From assembly GCF_000718025.1 (NCBI RefSeq), contig NZ_JODS01000009.1:186001-250000 (forward strand): DNA of 64,000 bases. The letters are read 5' to 3'. This document shows positions 42,230 through 49,380 of the stretch, in pieces. Below the pieces are notes generated by a model. It had not been told where the DNA came from. It worked only from the letters and a program-made list of their open reading frames with translations, and searched no databases. Within the stretch, counting starts at the first letter, position 1. Each line of letters begins with the position of its first letter. A program made the translations under genes and the position numbers. The stretch comes from Kitasatospora purpeofusca (GTDB lineage Bacteria > Actinomycetota > Actinomycetes > Streptomycetales > Streptomycetaceae).

Positions 42230-43878
42230 CGCGCGGCCCCCACGTCGGCGGCCCACGGGTAGTACAGGTAGGAGATGGTGGTCGGGGCGCCGGTGATGCG
42301 CTTGTTCAGGAAGAGGGCGGTGGGCCACTCGGCGACCGGGATCCACAGCAGCTTCTCGGAGGCCGTCCGCTGGAGCTGCGCCTCGATCGCGCCGCGCTTG
42401 GCCGGGTCGTACTCGGCGGAGGCCTTGTCGACCAGTTCGTCGTAGGCCGGGTCGCTGTAGCCGGCGAAGTTCTGGTAGGCGCCGGTGCGGAAGTTGGCGA
42501 GCAGGTCGAGCGGGTCGGTGATGGAGTCGTAGTAGGTCTCCGGGAACATGTCCAGGCCCTCGCGCGCCTTGGGGTCGGTGAACAGCGAGGTGAAGGCGTT
42601 CGGAGCGATGGTCCGCAGCTGGATGTTGAGGCCGATCCGGGCGCCGGCGGACTGGACGGCGGTGGCGAGCAGCGAGACGTCCTGGCCGATGCTGCTGGTG
42701 GCGACGGTGAGGGTGCGGCCGCTGGCACCGGCCTCCTTGACCAGGGCCTTGGCGCGCTCGATGTCCTGGTCGGTGGGGGTGAGGTGGGCGAAGGCGGCGG
42801 TGCGGACGTCCTCGGGCAGCGTGCCCCAGGCGGCCCGGGTGGTGAGCGAGCCGGTGACGGTGCCGGCGCCGGCGAGGCCGGTGCGGACGAAGCCGGTGCG
42901 GTCGAGGGCCAGCGACAGCGCCTGGCGGACCCGGAGGTCGCCGAGCGGGCCGTCCATGCTGGTGACGTTGAGGTTGACGGTGCTGAGGCCCTCGCCGAAG
43001 TACAGGGTGCCGGTACCGCCGTTGCGGAGCCGGTCGTAGCTCTCGGTGGGGATCAGGTAGCCGCCGTCGACCTCGCCGCTGAGCATGGCGTTGGTGCGCG
43101 CGGAGGGGTCGGTGAGGAAGCGGAACACGACCTTGCCGGCCTTGGCCCGGGTGCCCCAGTAGCCGTCGAAGCGCTGGAGTTCGATCGACTGGCCCTTGGT
43201 CCAGCTGCCGAGCTTGAACGGCCCGGTGCAGTCGAGGCTCCCGCCGGTGCCGTAGTCCCGGCCGGCGGCCTCCACCCCGGCCTTGGCGGCGACGACGCCG
43301 GCGGCGGTGGCCATGTACTGCGGGAACTGGGAGTCGGGCCGCTTGAGCTTGACGGTGACCTGGAGCGGGCCGGTCGCGGTGACGGTGTCGACGTTCTGGA
43401 GGTTCTGGGCCCAGGCCGCCGCGTTGTCGGGGTTCATCTGCCGGCCGAGGCTGTACACGACGTCCTCGGCGGTCATCACCGAGCCGTCGTGGAAGTGCAC
43501 ACCGGAGCGCAGGTCGTAGACCCAGGTGGTGGGGTCGGGGTTGGACGCCTTCTCGGCCAGGCCGGGGGCCAGGGTGAGCTGGGGCGTCCAGCGCATCAGG
43601 CTCTCGCAGACGTTCGACAGCACCGTGTTCTGCGGGTAGTCGAAGGCCTGGAGGTAGTCCAGGGTGGGCGGCTCGGCGTAGGTGGCCCAGGTGAAGGAGT
43701 CGATGTCGCCGGCGGCCGGCGGGCTGGAGGGCGACAGCTGGACGTCGGCCCGGTCGCTGGAGCCGCCGCGGGGCGGGCCCGCGCAGGCGGCGACCAGGGC
43801 GGCGGCGCCGAGCAGCGCGGTGGCGGCGAGGAGCGGGCGCCGGGTCCGGGTGCGTCTGGCGGGTGCGGTGGGAGTCAT
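42226..43878 (-). CDS. Peptide-type solute-binding lipoprotein (SBP_bac_5)
   Basis: A 550-residue family-5 binding protein. The signal ends with the lipobox LVAAC. The mature part has the DppA/OppA landmarks EPPTLDYLQAFDYPQ, YDLRSGVHFHDGSVMTAEDVVYSL, NLNVTSMDGPLGDLRVRQALSLALDR and FAGYSDPAYDELVDKASAEYDP. It lies 28 bases after the aguA-type gene in the same operon, so the ligand is plausibly an arginine- or citrulline-containing peptide, an opine-like compound or another guanidino or ureido compound. This is inferred from context. Confidence 0.92.
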   Translation of the reverse strand: MTPTAPARRTRTRRPLLAATALLGAAALVAACAGPPRGGSSDRADVQLSPSSPPAAGDIDSFTWATYAEPPTLDYLQAFDYPQNTVLSNVCESLMRWTPQLTLAPGLAEKASNPDPTTWVYDLRSGVHFHDGSVMTAEDVVYSLGRQMNPDNAAAWAQNLQNVDTVTATGPLQVTVKLKRPDSQFPQYMATAAGVVAAKAGVEAAGRDYGTGGSLDCTGPFKLGSWTKGQSIELQRFDGYWGTRAKAGKVVFRFLTDPSARTNAMLSGEVDGGYLIPTESYDRLRNGGTGTLYFGEGLSTVNLNVTSMDGPLGDLRVRQALSLALDRTGFVRTGLAGAGTVTGSLTTRAAWGTLPEDVRTAAFAHLTPTDQDIERAKALVKEAGASGRTLTVATSSIGQDVSLLATAVQSAGARIGLNIQLRTIAPNAFTSLFTDPKAREGLDMFPETYYDSITDPLDLLANFRTGAYQNFAGYSDPAYDELVDKASAEYDPAKRGAIEAQLQRTASEKLLWIPVAEWPTALFLNKRITGAPTTISYLYYPWAADVGAAR

Positions 43879-43906
43879 GAGGGTGGTTCTCCGTTCGCTG
43901 GCTGGG

Positions 43907-44911
43907 TCAGGCGCGGGCGGCCGGGAGCTGCTGGGTGATGCAGTGGACGCCGCCGCCGCCGAAGGCGATCACCCGGGCCCGCACGCCGACGACCTTGCGG
44001 TCGGGGAACGCGGCGGCGATCACGGCGAGCGCGCCGGCGTCCTCGGGGTGGTCGGCGACGGGGACGACGACACCGCCGTTGGCCAGGTAGAAGTTCAGGT
44101 AGCCGACCTCGACCCGGACGTCGTCGACCTCGACGAAGGCGGCCTGGGTGACGTCGACGATCTCGAACGGGCGGCCCTGGGCGTCGGTGGAGTGCTCCAG
44201 CACCGTGCGGTTGGCGCGCATCCGCACGTAGTCGGGGTGCTCGGGGTCGGCGGGCAGCTGCACCACGACCTTGCCGGGGGCGGCGAAGGCGCAGACGCCG
44301 TCCACGTGGCCGTCGGTCTCGTTGTCCAGGAGGCCGCCGTAGGGCAGCCAGATGATCTTGGTGACGCCGAGCCGGGCCTTCAGTTCGGCCTCGATCTCCT
44401 CGCGGCCCAGCTCGGGGTTGCGGTTGGGGTGGAGCAGGCACTGCTCGGTGGTGATCAGCGTGCCCTCGCCGTCGACGGTGATCGCGCCGCCCTCGAGGAT
44501 CATCTCGGAGCGGATCGCCGGCACGTCGAGGTGCTCCAGCAGCAGGCCGCTGATCCGGTCGTCGGCGTCCCAGGGGTGGTGCTTGCGGCCCCAGGCGTTG
44601 AAGCGGAAGTCGACGCCGGACCGGCGGCCCTCCTCGTCCAGGACGAAGATCGGCGCGGAGTCGCGGAACCAGGAGTCGTCCTGCGGGATCTCGACGACGG
44701 TCAGGCCGGGGCCGCACAGGGTGCGGGCCTCGTCGCCGTGGCCGGGCGGGGCCACCATGGTGACGGGCTCGAACTCGGCGATGGCCCGGGCGACGGCCGC
44801 GTACTCGCGCTTCACCTCGTCGAGGTGGTCGCCCCACAGGTCCGGCCGGACCGGCCAGGCCATCAGGCAGCCGTCGTGCTCGGTCCACTCGGCGGGCATG
44901 CGGTGGGTCAT
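43907..44911 (-). CDS. aguA: PAD6: cytoplasmic agmatine deiminase (canonical AguA type)
   Basis: A 334-residue enzyme that turns agmatine into N-carbamoylputrescine and ammonia. It lacks a signal peptide and starts directly with RMPAEWTEHDGCLMAWP, the usual AguA opening. Motifs: DDSWFRDSAP, RFNAWG, LEGGAITVDGEGTLITTEQCLLHPNRNP, DNETDGHVDG and GGGGVHC. The ETDGHVD and CLL(N/H)PNRNP motifs separate it from the exported paralogs and mark true agmatine deiminases. It heads the operon with the peptide-type importer. No N-carbamoylputrescine amidohydrolase (aguB) gene is in the window. Confidence 0.93.
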   Translation of the reverse strand: MTHRMPAEWTEHDGCLMAWPVRPDLWGDHLDEVKREYAAVARAIAEFEPVTMVAPPGHGDEARTLCGPGLTVVEIPQDDSWFRDSAPIFVLDEEGRRSGVDFRFNAWGRKHHPWDADDRISGLLLEHLDVPAIRSEMILEGGAITVDGEGTLITTEQCLLHPNRNPELGREEIEAELKARLGVTKIIWLPYGGLLDNETDGHVDGVCAFAAPGKVVVQLPADPEHPDYVRMRANRTVLEHSTDAQGRPFEIVDVTQAAFVEVDDVRVEVGYLNFYLANGGVVVPVADHPEDAGALAVIAAAFPDRKVVGVRARVIAFGGGGVHCITQQLPAARA

Positions 44912-44972
44912 GGGGATCCTCGTTCTCTTCGGGCCCGGCCGGGCCCGCCGCGTCGGGTGCGCGGGCCGGCCG

Positions 44973-45028
44973 GGTGCTGCGGGACTGGTACTGCCGGACT
45001 GGTACTGCCGGACCGGTGCTGCGGGACC
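44973..45028 (-). repeat. Four 14-bp tandem repeats upstream of aguA
   Basis: Four adjoining units with plus-strand consensus GGT[GA]CTGC[GC]GGAC[TC], starting at 44973, 44987, 45001 and 45015, in the gap before the aguA-type gene. They lie between the PAD7 terminator and the start codon, 62-117 bases upstream of the start, where a direct-repeat operator or activator site would be expected. Confidence 0.7.
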
Positions 45029-45052
45029 GGTTGCCACCGGGTGGGCGGGGAG

Positions 45053-45091
45053 CCCCGGCGGCCCGTCTCCGTGGGGGACGGGCCGCCGGGG
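45053..45091 (-). terminator. Terminator after PAD7
   Basis: CCCCGGCGGCCCGTC, nine-base loop, GACGGGCCGCCGGGG: a perfect 15-bp stem directly after the PAD7 stop, separating PAD7 from the aguA operon. Confidence 0.88.
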
Positions 45092-45093
45092 AG

Positions 45094-46308
45094 TCAGCGG
45101 AGCGGCGGGACGGACGGCTGCGACTGGGTGGCGCAGTGGATGCCGCCGCCGCCCGAGGCGATGTTGTCGATGTCGACCTGGACGATGTCGCGGGTCGGGA
45201 ACTCGGCCTGGAGGATGGCGCGGGCCCGCGCGTCGGCCGCGCCGTGGCCGAACTGGGGGACGAACACGGCGCCGTTGGCCACGTAGAAGTTGCTGTAGCT
45301 GGAGAGGAAGTCCTTGCCGAGGTCGCGGCCGCGGATCCGCTTGCGGTCCGGGGCGGGCAGCTCGACCACGGTGAGCGCGCGGCCGCGGGCGTCGGTGGCC
45401 GTGCTCAGGGCCCGCTTGGCCTGCTCGTAGACCTTGACCCAGACCTGGTCCGTGCCGGGCCCCGGCCGGTCGAGCAGAACGCGGCCGGGCGCGGTGAAGC
45501 GGGCCAGGCAGTCGATGTGGGCGTCCGTGATGTCCTGGCCGGCCACGCCGTCCAGCCAGATCACCTTGTCCATCCCGAGCGTGCCGCGCAGGGCGCGCTC
45601 GACCTCGTCCTGGGACATGCCGCGGTTGCGGTTGGGGTTCACCCAGGAGCTGACGGTGGCCAGCAGGGTGCCCTCGCCGTCGGTCTCCAGGGCGCCGCCC
45701 TCGCCGACGAAGGGGGCCCGGATCCGGTCCACCCCGTACTCGGCGAGCAGGGTGCCCGCGACGGCGGCGTCCTCGGCGTACCGCTGGTAGTAGGGCGTGC
45801 CGTCCTTGCCCCAGCCGTTGAAGTTGGTGTCGACACCGGCGATCGTGCCCGGCCCGACCACGAAGGTCGGCCCGAAGTCGCGGATCCAGAGGTCGTCGTT
45901 GGAGATCTCGACCACGGTGATGCGGTAGTAGGCGCCGGATCCGCAGTAGTAGCGGGCGTCGGCGGCCTGCCCGGGGCGGGCCACCACGACGACCGGCTCG
46001 TAGCGGGAGATCTCGTGGGCCAGCTTGGCGATGTCGTCGCGGACGGCGGACAGCTGGGTCCGCCAGACCGAGGGCAGGGCCGGCCAGGCCATGAAGGTGC
46101 GGTCGTGCCGGTCGCTCTCGGCGGGCATCCGCAGCGGCGGCGCGGCGGCCTGGGCGGCGGCGGCCGCGGCGCTGTCGGAGGCCGGGGCGGCGGCCGGGGC
46201 GGAGGCCGCCCGGGCGACGGCCGGGACGGCCGAGCCGAGGGCGATCAGGGGTACCGCGGCGGCGCCGAACCGGAGCAGGCCGCGACGCGAGGGGGTGGGG
46301 GTGTGCAT
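45094..46308 (-). CDS. PAD7: Tat-exported agmatine-deiminase-family enzyme
   Basis: A 404-residue enzyme. The start at 46308 has AGGGAGC upstream and opens on a Tat signal (SRRGLLRFGAAAVPLIALGSA) without lipobox. An Ala-rich linker leads to PPLRMPAESDRHDRTFMAWP. Catalytic motifs: DDLWIRDFGP, NFNGWG, GEGGALETDGEGTL, SSWVNPNRNRG, QDITDAHIDC, GGGGIHC. It is the nearest relative of PAD1, and the two share the same promoter. It is monocistronic, ended by a strong terminator, and divergent from TetR3. Confidence 0.94.
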   Translation of the reverse strand: MHTPTPSRRGLLRFGAAAVPLIALGSAVPAVARAASAPAAAPASDSAAAAAAQAAAPPLRMPAESDRHDRTFMAWPALPSVWRTQLSAVRDDIAKLAHEISRYEPVVVVARPGQAADARYYCGSGAYYRITVVEISNDDLWIRDFGPTFVVGPGTIAGVDTNFNGWGKDGTPYYQRYAEDAAVAGTLLAEYGVDRIRAPFVGEGGALETDGEGTLLATVSSWVNPNRNRGMSQDEVERALRGTLGMDKVIWLDGVAGQDITDAHIDCLARFTAPGRVLLDRPGPGTDQVWVKVYEQAKRALSTATDARGRALTVVELPAPDRKRIRGRDLGKDFLSSYSNFYVANGAVFVPQFGHGAADARARAILQAEFPTRDIVQVDIDNIASGGGGIHCATQSQPSVPPLR

Positions 46309-46411
46309 GTCGCGCTCCCTGGCAGAAGGTGGGAGGTGTGGGGGTCGCCCTGTGAGGACGGGCCCGTGGGGTTGCCCTGTGGGGAGGGTGGTCCCGTGGG
46401 GGTTGCCCCGC

Positions 46412-46440
46412 ATCCTGCACCGAACTGAAAATTCAGTCAA
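46412..46440 (-). promoter_or_regulatory. PAD7 promoter with overlapping palindromic operator
   Basis: Minus-strand TTGACT (46435-46440), 17-base spacer, CAGGAT (46412-46417), with GAACTGAA-AA-TTCAGTCA at 46422-46439. It lies 87 bases upstream of the divergent TetR3 start. The leader (46338-46410) holds three imperfect GTGGGG(G)TTGCCC-type repeats about 28-30 bases apart. Confidence 0.78.
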
Positions 46441-46526
46441 GCATTTGGTTCACGGCTTACCGATTACCCTGAAACGATCATCAGGAACGTGTCCGACCAG
46501 CCAGGAAGCGCGTAGAGTGGGCGCCC

Positions 46527-47168
46527 ATGTCGGACCGTCGGACAGAAATACTCAGAGCCGCCACCCGCGTGATCGCCCGCCGAGGGGTCCGCGGACTGCG
46601 GGTGGGCGAGCTGGCAGCCGAGGCCGGCGTGTCCACCTCGCTCATCTACTACCACTTCAGCGACCGGGCCGGACTGCTGCGCCGGACCCTGGACTTCATC
46701 AGCGACCGCGCCGACCACTACACCGCCGAGCCGGACCCCGCACCGCGCACCGAGGACCCCAGGGCCGACCTGGAACAGGTACTGCTGCTGGAGCTCCAGG
46801 ACACCGTCGAGGTACGCGAGAACAGCATCGCCTGGGGCGAGTTGAGGGCCACCGCGGTCTTCGAACCGGACCTCCGCGAGGACCTCGCCCGGACCACCCA
46901 CACCTGGGTGCACGATGTCGCCGAACTGCTCGCCCGGGCCGACCCCGGCGGCACCGCCCCGGCCCACGCGGCCGCGGCCGAGCGGCTGACCGCGCTGGTC
47001 GAGGGCCTCAGCGTGCGCTGGCACAGCGGCTCGCTGCCGGTCGAGCACGCCCGGCTGCTGCTGCGCGGGGCGATCGGGGCGGAGCTGGACCGGCACGACC
47101 CGGCCGGCCGCGGCGCTCCGGCGGCCGCGGCCGGAGCCGGCTCCGGGGTCGGATTCGGTCGATCCTGA
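46527..47168 (+). CDS. TetR3: TetR-family regulator divergent from PAD7
   Basis: A 213-residue paralog of TetR1. The helix-turn-helix is TRVIARRGVRGLRVGELAAEAGVSTSLIYYHFSDRAG; the ligand domain also aligns (LLLELQDTVEVRENSIAWGELRA; AERLTALVEGLSVRWHSGSLP). The C-terminal 25 residues are an Ala/Gly-rich tail absent from TetR1. Its position beside the PAD7 operator makes it the best candidate to bind GAACTGAA-AA-TTCAGTCA. Confidence 0.92.
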   Translation: MSDRRTEILRAATRVIARRGVRGLRVGELAAEAGVSTSLIYYHFSDRAGLLRRTLDFISDRADHYTAEPDPAPRTEDPRADLEQVLLLELQDTVEVRENSIAWGELRATAVFEPDLREDLARTTHTWVHDVAELLARADPGGTAPAHAAAAERLTALVEGLSVRWHSGSLPVEHARLLLRGAIGAELDRHDPAGRGAPAAAAGAGSGVGFGRS

Positions 47169-47338
47169 CGCAACCTCTAAACTCGGCGGCATCGCGCGTG
47201 CCGGACGTCCCTTTCGGGGCCCGTCCGACCCCCGGGCCCGTCCCGCCCCGGCCCGCCGTCCCCCGCCCCGCCCGCTCCCGGGCCCGGTCGGGGCGCCCGC
47301 GTCCCGCCCAGCCCAGCCCGCCGAGAGAGGCAGCCCGC

Positions 47339-49108
47339 ATGTCCGCTGACCGATCCCCCTTCGCCACGCCGCCGGTCTTCCAGGAGCTGACCCCGGACGA
47401 CCCCCGCGAGGTCGGCGGCTACCGACTGTTCGCCCGGCTCGGCGCCGGCGGCATGGGCCGGGTCTACCTCTCCTACACCCCCGGCGGGCGGCCGGTCGCC
47501 CTCAAGGTGGTCCGGCCCGAGCTCGCCGAGGACCCGGAGTTCCGGGCCCGCTTCGCCCAGGAGGTGGCCAGCGCCCGGCGGATCCACGGCCTCTTCACGG
47601 CCCAGTTGGTCGACGCGGGCGTGGACGCCGCCACGCCGTGGCTGGCCACCACCTACGTCCCGGGCCCGTCCCTGCAGCAGGTGGTGCAGCGCTTCGGCCC
47701 GCTCCCGGAACGGACGGTGCTGCTGCTGATCGCCGGCATCGCGGAGGCCCTCCAGGCGATCCACGCCACCGGGGTGGTGCACCGCGACCTCAAGCCGGGC
47801 AACGTCCTGATCGCCCCCGACGGCCCGCGGGTGATCGACTTCGGCATCGCCAGGGCGGCCGACGCGGGCGCGCTCACCAGCACCGGCCTGCGGATCGGCT
47901 CGCCCGCGTACATGGCACCCGAGCAGGCCACCGGCCGGCCCGCGACCCCGGCCACCGACGTCTACGCGCTCGGCGCCCTGGCCGTGCACGTCGCCACCGG
48001 CACCCCGCCGTTCGGGGACGGCCCGGACCCGGCGACGCTCTACCGGGCCGTGCACGAGGAGCCCGACCTCGACCCGGTCCCGGCGGGCCTGCGCGGACTG
48101 CTGCTGGGCTGCCTCGCCAAGCGGCCGGAGGACCGCCCGACCACCGCCGAGGTGATCGCCACCGTCCGCGAGCACCCGGCCGTCGCCGGGCACCTGCGGT
48201 TCGGCGACGACTGGCTGCCGCACCCGCTGACCAGCCAGATCACCCGGCACGCCGAGCTGCCGCAGGTACCGGCCGAGGCGGCCGGCGGGTTCACCGGCAC
48301 GCCCGTCGGCGGCGACCCGGACCAGGCCCTGACGGTGCTCACCCCGCGTGCGGCGGCGGCCCCGACCCTGGTGGCGCCGACGCTGCCCCCGGGCGCCACC
48401 CTGACGGCGGCCGCGCTGCCGGACCCGGGCCACGGCACGGCCGCCGATCCGGTCGGCGACGCGGCCGGCGATCCGACCGGCGGCCGTGCGCGGGCGAAGC
48501 CGCGCCGCGGCCGGGGCCTCGGGCGCACCGCGCTGACCGCCGCCGTCGCGCTGACCGTCGGCGCCGCGGCCACGGTGCTGCTGCTGGACACCCCGGAGAC
48601 GGTGGAGGCCGCGACCGCCGAGGACCAGGTGGCCGCCACCCCCTCGCCCGGCACGCCGGCGCCCACCTCCGCACCGGCCTCCCCGCCGGCCCCGGCCACA
48701 CCGACCCCCTCCGCCACACCGACGCCGGGCGCCGACTACGCCGTCGCCTACCGCGCGACCGAGCTGACCTCGGCGGACGCCGGCTACGAGTTCGACCTCG
48801 CGACCGGCACCGTGGTCCCGGCCGACAGCGTGTCCTGGTACCTCGGCCGGGGCGAGAACGAGTTCCTGGTCCCGGAGACCGCCGATTCCTACATCGGCCG
48901 GGACGCCGCCCTGGGGGTGGCCGAGTGCGTCAAGGGGCTGAGCAGCCGGCCGACCGGGCGGGTGCCGTTCGGCGCCGTCGGCCCCCGGGGCGCCTTCTGC
49001 GTCCGGTCCGCCGACGGCCGGTCGCTCGCCGTGGTCCGGGTGCTCTCCACCGCGGGCACCGAGGGGCCGGTCAGAGTGTCCGTGGACCACTACCGCCGCA
49101 ACGGCTGA
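47339..49108 (+). CDS. Membrane Ser/Thr protein kinase (Pkn type)
   Basis: A 589-residue kinase. Kinase domain about residues 25-280: RLGAGGMGRVYLS, catalytic Lys in VALKVV, HRDLKPGNVLI, VIDFGIA and YMAPEQ. A single membrane segment (LTAAVALTVGAAATVLLL, about 395-415) follows a basic stretch. The external part has a Pro/Thr-rich stalk and a 100-residue domain with two Cys (VAECVKGL, GAFCVRS). It senses an unknown external signal. GAGAGAGG lies upstream. It stands between PAD genes but shows no coupling to them. Confidence 0.94.
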   Translation: MSADRSPFATPPVFQELTPDDPREVGGYRLFARLGAGGMGRVYLSYTPGGRPVALKVVRPELAEDPEFRARFAQEVASARRIHGLFTAQLVDAGVDAATPWLATTYVPGPSLQQVVQRFGPLPERTVLLLIAGIAEALQAIHATGVVHRDLKPGNVLIAPDGPRVIDFGIARAADAGALTSTGLRIGSPAYMAPEQATGRPATPATDVYALGALAVHVATGTPPFGDGPDPATLYRAVHEEPDLDPVPAGLRGLLLGCLAKRPEDRPTTAEVIATVREHPAVAGHLRFGDDWLPHPLTSQITRHAELPQVPAEAAGGFTGTPVGGDPDQALTVLTPRAAAAPTLVAPTLPPGATLTAAALPDPGHGTAADPVGDAAGDPTGGRARAKPRRGRGLGRTALTAAVALTVGAAATVLLLDTPETVEAATAEDQVAATPSPGTPAPTSAPASPPAPATPTPSATPTPGADYAVAYRATELTSADAGYEFDLATGTVVPADSVSWYLGRGENEFLVPETADSYIGRDAALGVAECVKGLSSRPTGRVPFGAVGPRGAFCVRSADGRSLAVVRVLSTAGTEGPVRVSVDHYRRNG

Positions 49109-49181
49109 CCCAGCCACCGCCGGACCTGCGCGCCGCCACGGCCCGACCCGCCGGCCGCCGCGACGGCCGCACCTGCCCGAG

Positions 49182-49212
49182 GCCCCCGGCCGGACTGCTC
49201 CCGGCCGGGGGC
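49182..49212 (+). terminator. Terminator after the kinase gene
   Basis: GCCCCCGGCCGG, seven-base loop, CCGGCCGGGGGC: a perfect 12-bp stem, ending 18 bases before the PAD8 promoter. Confidence 0.8.
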
Positions 49213-49230
49213 TTCGCCCTCTGCCTCCGC

Positions 49231-49259
49231 TTGACTGATTTTTCAGTCAGTGCAACAGT
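49231..49259 (+). promoter_or_regulatory. PAD8 promoter with operator palindrome
   Basis: TTGACT (49231-49236), 17-base spacer, AACAGT (49254-49259). TGACTGAT-TT-TTCAGTCA (49232-49249) is the common palindrome with one mismatch. Confidence 0.75.
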
Positions 49260-49380
49260 GCAGTTCACGGCGATGCCGGACGACTCGTCCGCCGCCGGTC
49301 CGGCGCCGCACCCGGCGCTCCGCGGAGCCCCGCCCCCTCGGCGCCGGACCGAACCGCTCCCAGCCCCACCGGAGTCCACC

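Noticed and set aside
43907..46420. An 837-codon frame that would fuse an upstream stretch to aguA
   Set aside because: PAD7 in another frame has the proper motifs, and a terminator plus tandem repeats separate it from aguA. The real aguA starts at 44911 with GAGGA upstream.
46025..49108. Kinase frame extending to 46025
   Set aside because: The extension overlaps TetR3 and PAD7 in wrong frames; the kinase starts at 47339 after GAGAGAGG.
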